Below, piece by piece: positions 1 to 10,654 of a stretch of 64,000 nucleotides of DNA (position 1 is its first letter; each line of letters starts with the position of its first letter). The stretch is from Peltaster fructicola. Lineage: Eukaryota; Ascomycota; Dothideomycetes. The notes below the pieces were generated by a model. It was not told the origin of the DNA and searched no databases. It saw only the letters and a list, made by a program, of their open reading frames with translations. The translations under genes were made by a program, and so were the position numbers. Location of the stretch: the NCBI GenBank assembly GCA_001592805.2, contig CP051142.1, forward strand, positions 1,860,001 through 1,924,000. Direction: 5' to 3'.

Positions 1-3000
1 GAGCAGATCGGATCGCCTCAGCGCTTCCCTTGACAGCGAGCATGCCGTGGGTGTGTGGAGTGCAGTCACGAACAAGAAGCTCTGCACGACGACCCACGAG
101 GAGGACCATGTCGGCAGCGGAGATGACTCCAGCCACGTGAAGTGCAGCATACTCACCCAAACTGTGTCCGATGACAGCAGTTGGAGTGATACCCCATGAT
201 GCCCACATGCGAGCAAGAGCAACCTGGATACAGGCCATACCAAGCTGCACCTTGACTGGTGACAGAGTCTGAACATCTGTGCCATCAAGGAGCTCCAGGA
301 AAGATGGGAGACCCTGGATGCGAGCGAGGTTGTTAAGCTGGTCGATGTCATCGCGGAAGCTCTTGAGATCCTGGTACAGCTTCTGGCCGAGACCGGTGTA
401 CTGTGAACCCTGTCCTGTGAAGCAGAAAGCGACCTTTGATGGGACCATTGGAACCGGGCTGTATGACTCCTTAACCTGAGCCTGAAGAGCATCGCTAACC
501 TTGTTGATCTCCGACAGTGGGAAAGCAATGCGGTAGTTGTGCTGAATGCGACGAGCAGTCAAGGTGTATGAGAATGATGGCAAGGTAGTCTCCTTGTTCT
601 CAGCGACATACTTCTGGAGGTTCTCAATGTTGCGCTTCAACGCACCAATGGAACGAGCAGTGACAGTGATTGGGAGAGTGCTTCGTGGGTCAACAGCCTT
701 TGGTGCCTCACGAAGAGGACCATCCTCGAGCAGCAGAGCAGTGTTACCACCTGCAGCAGAGAAGTTGTTCAAGAACACCTTGCGCTTGGCATCACCCTTT
801 CGTGGCCAGGCAACCTCCTTGGTGGAGATGTGCACGTTACGGTCTTTGAGATCGGCTGGGAAAGTCTTGTTCATCTCGCCCTTGATACCAACGTTGGCTG
901 GAATCTTGCCGTTCTTCATCATAAGAAGCACCTTAACCAGGGAGTTGATACCAGAGGCAGCCTCAGCGTGTCCAACGTTGGCCTTGATGGCACCAAGATG
1001 GACGGTCTGGTCTGGTCGACGCTGGCGGTGTCGTGGAGCGAAGACGTTGGTGACAGATGTCATCTCAATACCGTCACCAGCTTGAGTACCAGTTCCGTGC
1101 ATCTCAACGTAGCTGATCTCGTGTGCATCGACACCAGCATTGGCGAGGACCTGCTTGTACAAGAACTCCTGAGCACCGGCATGTGGGTGCGTGATGGAAA
1201 CAGCCTCTGCAGAGTGGTTTGTAGCAGCGCCCAAAATGCATCCAAGGATGTTGTCCTTATCGTTGATGGCGTCAGAGTATCGCTTGAGGACAACAGTACC
1301 ACAGGCATCACCACGGCAGTAGCCATCAGCGGCGTTGTCGTAAGTCTTGCAAGATCCAGTCTTTGACAAGAACTGACCCTTGGATAGACCAGAGAAAATG
1401 TCAGGGTTGGTCAAAACGTTAAGACCACCAGCGCAGGCAGTGTCACAGTCACCTGCCCAGAGAGAGGTACAGGCGAGCTGAATGGCAGCCAGGGACGATG
1501 AACAAGCAGTGTCGATGGAGTACGATGGACCGCTAAACTTGAAGTAGTAGTTGATTCTGCCAGGAGCAAAAGCACGCACACCACCAGTGATGAAGTAGGT
1601 GTCCACGTTCTCTGCTGCGTTGATCTCACGCCAGTCGTCAGAGGTCTGTCCGTAGAAGGTACCAACACGGTGGAGCTTGGTGGATGGAGTGCGGTTTGGC
1701 ACGTAACCAGACATCTCCAGGGCTTCATAGGCAGTGACCAAAGCGAGACGACCCATTGGATCGGTTTGAGCAGCCTCACGAGGAGACATGTTGAAGAAGC
1801 GAGGGTCGAAAAGACCTGGCTCGTCGATGAAGCAACCGTATGGCGAGTGAGACTTGTTCTTGCCCTTGCCAGATGGATCGCAGTGGGCGTCAGCGTCGAA
1901 ACGGTCAGCTGGGATCTTGCGGTGGACGTCGAGGCCCTTCATAAGAAGGTCCCAGAGAGCCTCGTGGTTGGCAGAGTTAGGGAAACGACCAGCCATGCCA
2001 ACGATTGCGATCTTGTCGTTCTGCGTGCGGCCGTTGGCAGCACCCTGGTCCTCAGTCCAGACAGCTGAGTCGACGACTGCAACGTCAGCGTGGCCTCCGG
2101 CCTTGAGAGCTGACACCAGAGAGCCAGCGACGTTGCTCTGACCGATGGAGAAGATCTTGGCACCGACCTTGGTGCTGGCGGTCATCTGAGAGACAGTCTC
2201 TTCCAGCAGGTGGTCCCAGCGGACTGGGTACTGAAGCATCTCAGAGAGAGCAGCACGCACAAGCTCGAGTGTGTTCTCAGCAACGATTGGCTTGCCAGTG
2301 GTGGCAGAGTGGACCAAAGAAGATGGTCGGTACAACTTGAGTGTGGCTGCGCTGGTCGAGAGGATCTTCTCGATGTCCTGCTCGCTGAAAAGGTGCTCGG
2401 CGTGGTATGGAGCAAAGACTGGGATTGGAACGCGGTTGTTCTTGGAAAGAGCTGGTGACTCCTCGAAGAAACGCTTGGTGGTTGATGGTGGACCAGAGAT
2501 GGTCAGAGCCATCACCGAGACAGCAGAGATCCATGCCTGGTTGCTGAGAGGAATGCCATTATCCTTGTGGAAAGCAGCGAGAGCATCCTTTGCAGCCTGC
2601 TCACTTGTACCAGTAACGATTGTGCTCCAGCTTGCCTTCTCTTCACCTGGGAGGGACAGAGTCTCCTTGGCATTTTGGACCACTGAGCCTGCGCGGAAGG
2701 AGACACGAACCAACTCGACAGCGAGAGGAACAATGTCACCGACGCTCTTAGTGGAGACAGCTCCAGCAGCTGCGAGGAGACCTGTGCAGAGACCGAGCAC
2801 ACGAGTGTTGGCGGCTGCTGGGAGCTCTGCTGGGTTCTCGGCGAAGTAGCCGATGAAGTGACCGAGCTGGGCAACTGTGATCAGCGCGGATTCGATGCAT
2901 GGGATCTTGAGATTTCGCTCGAAGTACAGCTCCACAAGATTGTTGATTGTCAAGAAGTCTGGGATAGCTGATCGCTGGGTTCGAGGAAGTGCCTTGATCT

Positions 3001-3130
3001 CCTCTCGGAGAACGACAGAGACACGCTCGAGGAAGTTGCGCAGAAGTGGGTTGCCAGATCGAAGAGCGACTCTATGGAGGAGAGTCCTCTGATCAGCAGT
3101 CTGATCTCCGAAGAGAAGAACGTTCGACAT
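1..3130 (-). CDS. PKS1: Non-reducing polyketide synthase, DHN-melanin type (5' part, truncated by window edge)
   Basis: This is the N-terminal 1043 residues of an iterative type I polyketide synthase, read without an intron from an ATG at 3130 to the left edge. In order it shows a starter-unit acyltransferase (SAT) domain from residue 1 to about 350, a ketosynthase from about 372 to 800 with the active-site DTACSSS motif (Cys near residue 543) and a later HGTGT motif, and the start of the malonyl acyltransferase with GQGSQY and GHSLGE. The SAT-first order is that of non-reducing PKSs. The N-terminus (MSNVLLFGDQT) resembles dothideomycete melanin PKS1 more than cercosporin CTB1. Such enzymes make tetrahydroxynaphthalene. 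Product template, ACP and thioesterase domains lie outside the window. The Cmr1-type regulator and the naphthol reductase downstream support a melanin role. A TATA-like TATAAT on the minus strand lies at about 3295-3300. Confidence 0.93.
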   Translation of the reverse strand, partial: MSNVLLFGDQTADQRTLLHRVALRSGNPLLRNFLERVSVVLREEIKALPRTQRSAIPDFLTINNLVELYFERNLKIPCIESALITVAQLGHFIGYFAENPAELPAAANTRVLGLCTGLLAAAGAVSTKSVGDIVPLAVELVRVSFRAGSVVQNAKETLSLPGEEKASWSTIVTGTSEQAAKDALAAFHKDNGIPLSNQAWISAVSVMALTISGPPSTTKRFFEESPALSKNNRVPIPVFAPYHAEHLFSEQDIEKILSTSAATLKLYRPSSLVHSATTGKPIVAENTLELVRAALSEMLQYPVRWDHLLEETVSQMTASTKVGAKIFSIGQSNVAGSLVSALKAGGHADVAVVDSAVWTEDQGAANGRTQNDKIAIVGMAGRFPNSANHEALWDLLMKGLDVHRKIPADRFDADAHCDPSGKGKNKSHSPYGCFIDEPGLFDPRFFNMSPREAAQTDPMGRLALVTAYEALEMSGYVPNRTPSTKLHRVGTFYGQTSDDWREINAAENVDTYFITGGVRAFAPGRINYYFKFSGPSYSIDTACSSSLAAIQLACTSLWAGDCDTACAGGLNVLTNPDIFSGLSKGQFLSKTGSCKTYDNAADGYCRGDACGTVVLKRYSDAINDKDNILGCILGAATNHSAEAVSITHPHAGAQEFLYKQVLANAGVDAHEISYVEMHGTGTQAGDGIEMTSVTNVFAPRHRQRRPDQTVHLGAIKANVGHAEAASGINSLVKVLLMMKNGKIPANVGIKGEMNKTFPADLKDRNVHISTKEVAWPRKGDAKRKVFLNNFSAAGGNTALLLEDGPLREAPKAVDPRSTLPITVTARSIGALKRNIENLQKYVAENKETTLPSFSYTLTARRIQHNYRIAFPLSEINKVSDALQAQVKESYSPVPMVPSKVAFCFTGQGSQYTGLGQKLYQDLKSFRDDIDQLNNLARIQGLPSFLELLDGTDVQTLSPVKVQLGMACIQVALARMWASWGITPTAVIGHSLGEYAALHVAGVISAADMVLLVGRRAELLVRDCTPHTHGMLAVKGSAEAIRSA

Positions 3131-6100
3131 GATGTGGTATATCGATTGATTTTGGTGGGAAAGCTGGCTAGACTCTCTCAACTTGATTAGATTGGTTGAC
3201 AAGAACGAATGCTGCAGAGGATGTGGTCGACTGTGGTGGCTAGTCACAGAAGAATGCAGATGGTAGTGTCGACGGGTGGTGGTAGGATGAGGATATTATA
3301 TTGTGGAATAGCGAGAGTGAGTCAAACAGCAGGACCGGAGGAGTTGCAACGACAGATGGCTAGGCTGTCTGTGAACAACTTCGGTGTTAGAGGAGGATGC
3401 TGTCTGAGAAAGGACAAAGGTACAACAGAGGTGTGTTGCGGCGGCGGGTGGAAGATAGTTATGTAGGCCCAGGAGGAAGCTTTCTCTCTCACATGGAAGA
3501 GCCAAAGATATGGATGCTAGCAGGGAGAGCCTGCCATTGTCCTAGCACCTACCTAGTCGTGGTCCACGATTAGATCGAAGATGGCTGCTAACTACTGTCT
3601 TGTACGGGCAAACCGGCAGTAGATCTCTCGAGAATGCTACGCTCTTGTGCCTATCCGTGCGGCGCCATCTCTTGTCTGCACTCCCTGGGTTGAGCGATAC
3701 GTTGGAGACTACCAGACGGATACGCTAGAGCAGGTCGTCGAAGTGTGCCGGGATGGTGGTACGGGTGCTTACTCGATTAGCGGTGCATAATGATTGGGTT
3801 GAGAGGCATCTCAATATGGGCAGATGTATGTTGAAGTAAAGACACTTTTGACTTGTCGGCTCTCCACCGCACCTAGTCCGACTTCAGCCAGGGCAACCCC
3901 TTAACGACTTCCTTAATGGGCAGCGAAGCTTTTATCAATACGGACTCTATGCAAGACCATCAGCCTGGGATCTACTGTCGCTAGCAGAACGCTATCGCAA
4001 AATCTCCCCTTGTTTTCTCGTCAGCGCTGCCACCAAGCACAACTGAGGAAAGGAGGCGGATTTGTCAACAGCAGCGCACATCTTCCAGTGGGGATCTCAT
4101 GCATTCCGGACGTTACACATCAAGGCCTTCAAAGAACATTGCAAAGACTCATCGAAACCCTGCTATTCAATCCCGGCCGGACAGTAAGCGTCATGCACTG
4201 CTCGACCTGACTCTTCATGTGCAACACGAAGCACGTTGCAAGCATGATGCAATACGAAGACAGAGCTGAGTACTTCCCTACCACCGTCGTCACCACATAC
4301 GAGGCCGCCAGAATCCTCGGTATGCGAGGGATCAACTTGGTGGCGTTGCATCAATCTCTTGTCAAGTCACAAGAGACTGGTCCGTCGTGTGAGCTATCTT
4401 CGGTCGCTTCTGTGTTGCCGCTCTAGCATGCGCAAAGACCGTGCTTCCTGACGCACGCGAGCAATCGTCAACCAGAACATTGCGATCTGCTCCTCCACAG
4501 CCAGCCATGCCTCAGAAGATCTGCATCACCTCACGACTCAGGCCGGCGATCGCCACGCAGCTTGTGGTGCACTTTGGCGACGCTGCTTGAGACACTCGCC
4601 AAACAGCCGTCTCGTCTCGTTTCGTTGACCCTCCACGACGACGCCGCTGAGGTCGAGCAACGTCATCTGTGATTCCAGAGGAAGGCTTGAATCCTCATCG
4701 TGTCCCTGACCCAATTTGAAGGCCGTTGCCGCCTCCCGTCATATAGATAATATCGTCTACTGGTTCCGAGGCTGATAAGGGATAGGGCGAGTTAAACAGC
4801 TCACCACTCTCCAGATTTCAATGCTGACTCATGCGTAGTGGCTGTGCTCTTGTTCGGCAGCTGCTGGGTCCGATATGATGCAAAGTCTGTCTTGCATCCA
4901 GGACCTGAGCTCTCCCACAGCCGTCACTACACTCTCCTTCTGCACAGCATCCAGAGCTGGTCGGTGCTGCTGCTGACAGCTTGGAGCACGCCGAGGAGCT
5001 TCCAGACTGCGATGTCATCATCGGGTAGGCCGGTAGTCACTTGGCAGCGATCAATTGACATCCTGCAAATGAGACCAAGCCTTAGTGCTCAACGGTCATC
5101 GCGAATGGGACGGCTGGAAAGAAGTTACTTCGAGGCTTGTCGACTCTATCGGTCATTAGCTACATCGTTCCCCAGTGGCATGATCTCATCATCCCAAAGT
5201 CTAAGTACGCCCCAGAGTCATCCGCGAGCAGTCTTTCAGCCACTGCTGGCCAACTGACGGTGAAAGGCAAGCTGAACATCGTCACACACATCGAGGAGCC
5301 CACCGGAGAACATCTCAGACGCTCTTCATAGCCTCTACCGTGCAGCTGCCAGATATCACACAGATCTCGCTAGCTGGTGGATCAAAGAAGCTTCTTTTAG
5401 GTCAATGTCCGTCGTTGAGCCTTTAGTTCGGTATGCATACGCCATTCTGGTCGTTTATGCAGCTGAGAGTTTGCACGAACGGTGAGTCTTTTTTAAATAC
5501 CTTATGAGCAGAGATTGAGATGCGGCTCATGTAGGAAGCGCTTGAGACAATAGCTCAGACTAGGCAAGTACCGAGTGTTGTACTTATCTTTCTGTCGGAT
5601 GCTTGTCTTCCGAGATGGAGATTTGACCTTCGACGTGGTTCTCGCCTTGGGTCGGTCGACTTGTCTGTGTTGAAAACGCTTGTGATGCCTACCTTCCAGC
5701 TGTATCTACGGACACTCTTGGCAAGACGGACAGACGGCTGTGCTGCGTCGTTGAGTGCTTGAGCCTGTCGTGTCCACGATAAGGAATTGTCAGGCGCCTG
5801 ATCATTGGTGATAGCGGTGCTGCGAGAAGTGTGAGCCGTCTGACCATAGACCGCAGCCTCCGTGACTATGTGTGTCAGCAGAGGGAGCAATCCTGGTTGC
5901 ATCACATGCCATAGCACAGCGTCCTGCTTCTTGACAGCAGAAGAGCCATGGTTTCGGGAATCACAAAGCGAGGAGAGGTAATCTCGACCATACCACACAC
6001 TACCATCCTTGTACGTGCTCTTACCTGTGGATCGACAACACCCTCGCGGGTTCGACCTCGGTGTTTGGCGCGGCGCTCAGTATAACAAGCGATCTCAGGA

Positions 6101-9100
6101 CCAACATCCTTACACTTGTGCTCAATTGGGACCAATATTCGACAGTAGAGTGCAGTCGCGGAAGCTGGACCGGATACACTGCATCCTGAGCAAGGTCCTC
6201 GGGTGCTAGGTTGATGGCATACCACACGTTGGTACCAGATTGGCACCGTGTAGTGTCATCTGAGTCAACATGCGGTTGTAAGAACGATCTGGTGTTGTGT
6301 CACCGTTCATCGTTGATGCCTGGCTACCAGGTCGGGTGATATGCAGTGCCGTCTGGTGATATCTGCATGAACCATAGGTTGCGCAATTGCTGGTGGACAG
6401 GCTGGACGCACATGGCGCTCGTTCATTCGATCGACCCAGATTCCTAGGAGTGGCGGTCAGAGAAACAGAAATCATGTTGCGTACGAGACTGCCGTACCAA
6501 GCGGTTGTGTACAAGTAGGCATGTCAGTAATTGGCTTCATTCTCTTATCAATATCGCAGTGCTGTTGCATACTCGCAGCCGATCCACCATTGTGCAGCGG
6601 CACGAGATCTGAGTGGAATGCCGTTGCATGCATTGGCGCCGTGTATCCTGGCGGCGCCGAAACACTCAACAGCAGGAGAACCCACAAAACCACTGAACGC
6701 TGCATTTGCTCTAAGTGGCAATGCTATGCACAGATCCACGGACTTGTTGCAATGGCAGATCCGCCGAGCACCCGAGATACTCGCCGTTTGATTCTTGCAG
6801 GAATGCGTGAACAGTCTTCGGTTACAGGCGCTTGTCGAGGAAGATCAAGGTGATCTCAATGCACGCCTATCTCAGCCTGGCAGCGGCCTTGTTAATGCAT
6901 TTTGAGAGCTCCACCTCCGCGGACAACGAAGTCCAGTAGGAGAAAACATGATGCCGGTAGTGCCATCTAGACAGACGATGCAGGAAGCCGCGAGCTTGCT
7001 GGTGAACACGATCGTACATGTGCCCTGCGTGCAAGCTCCTCGGTTTTGTGGTTTCACAGCAGTACCGAGTCCTTGACATCGCTTGTTGCTACACTACCAG
7101 ACACACGCCATGAACCCACCACATCGTGTGCAATCGGGACCAAGCATGTGTTATCCGGTCAGGAGTCCAGCTCGTAGCTGGTGCGACGCATCCTGATGAG
7201 ATCCGATACGCGAAATGATCGGCGGGTCCAAAGATTAACCCTTGAGCTAGCAAATGCAGTCCTCCACCTTGCTTTCTGATATCCAGTTCAGGATCAAACG
7301 AGAGTACGTCCGAAACATGCACACGTGTGCCGGAAGCTTTGGTTGAGCTTCGAAGAAGTTCGGTAGATTGAAAGCAAACTCCTTGTACGTGATCAAAATG
7401 TCCGAGCGACACGTCATTAGATAATCAGTCCTTTGTCAACAATATAGCACACTGCTTCTATCGACTGTGCCGTTCCTGGAAACTCACATCCTTGTCGATC
7501 TCAAGGTTCGTGGTAATAGGGTTGGAGTTCGTGGCTCGTCGTTCGATCGTAGACGTCTTACAAGGATGACCAGAGACAGGCCTGTAGCTATGATGATGAC
7601 GACTTTGATAGCACTCCAGCAAGAAGTGATGGGACCATCGGCAAACCTAGTGACCAATGCTGTGCAGTGTTGACGATCTTCAATCCGCGTACATCGCGTG
7701 GCACAACCTTCGTGATATCTGTTGCATTGACCGTTCTCGACAACCTGTCCTGCTCTTTAGAAATCGCTCAAGTGAAACCAAGCTATTGCGATTGCCAATG
7801 TCGGGCTGTGACACAGCAGACGAATCGGTGAGATGAAGCACTTGAGTTCGGGGTGGTGCCGGCGGCAGGCTGCAGGGAGCAAGACTCAAGATCTGTGCTT
7901 CTGGTTCTAGCTCGCTGCTCACTGCGTGTTGTAGACGACTTCAATGACACGAATGGCGTCCAACGGTTTGTCAAACGACTGCTGGTAGTGTCTCAGAGAT
8001 AGTGTGATAGCATGCTGGCCGATGAAAAGCATGAGGGTAGTAGTTGTGGATGGAGTGGCATGATCTGGCGCGGTGAGCGTATTCCTGTCGTGTATGCTTT
8101 GCGAGATCTGTATAACGTGGACCACGAGTTTCCATTTGGTCAATGGCGAGCCCATGGACGATGGGCTGCCGAGATCTTGGTTTCGAAGATGTTGGTGGCT
8201 AACAATCTGTATGGAAAGGTAATGCGTGTACGACGCCACTCCGCGCGGAAGGTGCTCGGTTCTGATGCCTCACACCCTCCCACAACTTTCCAACTAAGCC
8301 CTCAACAGCATTTGCACGTCGTCTTCACATGTTCGAAAGCAGTCTACCACAACATCGTTCTCCACGGTGGTTCCAACCATACAATGCGACAGCCGTGATA
8401 TTCGAACGAGATAAGCTGGAGTCCGATGACAGGCTTGGAGATGACCGGCTCGTCAAGTGATTGCTCAGCAGGATAGACTCCGAGTCTGCAGGCTACGCCA
8501 ATAGCTGCCATGCTGTCCCACGGCCTGCTTATCAGCACGAGCGTACCATGCTGAACCAGAAAGTACTTCACGGTTCTCACTACCGCTGTACAACGATCTG
8601 CTGCATGGCACGACTCGCTGCAAAAGCTTCTTGCATAGACAAACATGCACATCAGTGAAGCAGTAGAGCTCTACAAATCTAGAACCAAAGCGGCAAATGC
8701 CGTATTGAAGAGCTGCTTGTGTGAGAGATTCTGCAGCATAGTGGATGAACAAGGCTGCTCATCTCTCCTCACGAGTATCGGATATATTGCTCATGTGTGT
8801 GATTTGAGTTCACGAGGTGGTGCAGGCTCCCTTGGCGAACTCAGTGCAATAATGCCGCAGGGTACAGCATCATCGCCAACCATTGCTAAGGTGATGTATA
8901 CACGGTCAGGCTCTCAAGCCTTACCGTCATATGCCTGCCTCACTGACGACAGGCAAAGCTGTAGCTGGTCAGAGACGGCGCGATCTGCTCTCGATAAGCT
9001 TTTCTCTGTCCATGGTACAGGAACATTGTGAGCTCCAGCTCTCTGGGTTCAAAGATCATTGTCCCATCACACAATGCTCGACTCGATTGACGAGGGCACG

Positions 9101-10654
9101 ACGTCTGCACGACTGGGACGACAAGCTAAATGAAGCCTCGATTGACCGTGGCCAGCTGGAAGACGCCGATCTGCACTGTCTACGGCGTTAACAATGTACG
9201 GATGGCGATCTCTCGTCCTGCGCTGCGCCATGCACGCACGGTGACAGATAAGGTGCATATGTGGAAGCAGGCTCACATCGTTCCCGCGTAGCGTAGCGAG
9301 ACGCCCTGTCGCCTGGCTGATCAGGCAGTAGGATCATAACCTCGCCACATCTCCAACGATTTGCCAGAAAGCTGTAATGCTAAACACACACACCTGGATT
9401 GGAACCGAAGCTGACGACGTCAGACAGTTATCGCGAATAGCGAGGAGATGACGAGGGCTACAGGAGCTGCTCATGCTGTGATCATACCTCGTCCTACCAA
9501 TCGTGCACTTCGAGCACGCCGCCAACAACCTGCCGCCATGCTGTGTCGCCGCTTCGCTAACGCTGGTTGCCTGAGTACCTGTACACTCAAAAGTCGAGAG
9601 GTATGCGCTCATCTCGCAGGCCATGTCTTTCGCGCAGCTGTCCATATCGGGAGCATCGATAAGTAGTAGGCCCTGGGAGCTGTCAAGCTTAGGTGCTACG
9701 CTTCCTCAAAGGCTTGCCACGTCGTGATCTGGGGACCAAGTTTAGCGGCATCATGGCACTGAAAGCGCCTCTTTCATGCGGTGACATGGGTACCCTGAGA
9801 TGCAGTACTTCTAAATTGAGCTTGGCCTTTTCGCTGGCGGAGCTTTTCGTAATGTCAGTGGATCTAGGCGATTTACTCTTTGGTACGTGCATAGGATCTA
9901 GTGAAGAAGCTGGATATGTGTACCGAGCACACCCAGCCTTCCATCTCGTCCCTGTCTCTCATGAGACCGCAAGTTTGTCGGCTGGCTGACAGGGCTTTTA
10001 GTACCTCTGCTAGCAGATCTGCTTTGGCGGTAACATTTGATCTGCGCAGTGGCGCCAAGCAGAAAATGCTCCGATAACAAATGCAGCCCCTGTCGCTGCA
10101 AGCTTTCGCTAGGCCAGTCCAAGCAGAATCAAGTATATCATCACTATCCCCTACTCTGAGGAAGAGAAACGATCCGCATGTAAGACGTGCATAGTCCCAA
10201 AGAGTAACAGTCACTTGTGTGCGAGAGCGATACACACGAGATCTAACGCAACGGGATCTGCAGCTGAGCACCAACAAAATCCCACTTACGTGGTACTTTG
10301 GCCCATTCTCTGCCATCATCATCATCATCATCATTCTCATCCTCACCACCACCACCGCGGCCATTGTCGTCGACGCAATTTCTGCTACAGGTCACCAACT
10401 TAGCCGTCTCAGGCCCCAGTTCTTTGGCTGTCGCCGTGGAAAGTCTGATTGTCAAAATACCCTAAGCATAACACAGCAGACTAGGCAAACTCTCTTTGGG
10501 CAAGAGGTCCATACGCCTGCCGGCTTATCCACACAGCCTTGACAGTCGCTGACCTTGATATCTTTGGCTGCTTCTGGAGCTTCAGCGCCCTCATCTTACA
10601 TATCATCAAGCAGCAGTTGTCGAGCCGAGTCCTGCTTGACATTAGAGCTTCATC
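3131..10654. other. 7.5 kb interval between PKS1 and CMR1 without a convincing gene
   Basis: Only short, mutually overlapping open frames occur on both strands, and none shows a domain, a conserved motif or a plausible exon chain. The first few hundred bases must contain the PKS promoter, and the last few hundred the CMR1 promoter, which includes a small CAT repeat. I saw no long terminal repeat, terminal inverted repeat, transposase or reverse-transcriptase motif, and no strongly AT-biased block of the kind heavy RIP leaves. The region could be a large regulatory interval or decayed mobile DNA; sequence reading alone does not decide. Confidence 0.6.
10314..10334 (+). repeat. (CAT)7 microsatellite upstream of CMR1
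   Basis: Seven perfect CAT units are followed shortly by an ACC-rich run near 10344-10356. The repeat lies about 320 bp upstream of the CMR1 start codon, in probable promoter or 5' untranslated sequence. Confidence 0.9.

Noticed and set aside
546-1366. Plus-strand open frames of 178-179 codons within the PKS region
   Set aside because: They are antisense shadows of the minus-strand PKS ketosynthase, which has clear motifs and codon bias.
6040-6075. GGTTCGA box resembling a tRNA B box
   Set aside because: No matching A box, acceptor stem or T-arm pairing was found around it.
9873-10364. Minus-strand open frame of 163 codons overlapping the CAT repeat
   Set aside because: Its N-terminal part is translated microsatellite and the rest lacks any domain; overlapping frames exist on the other strand.
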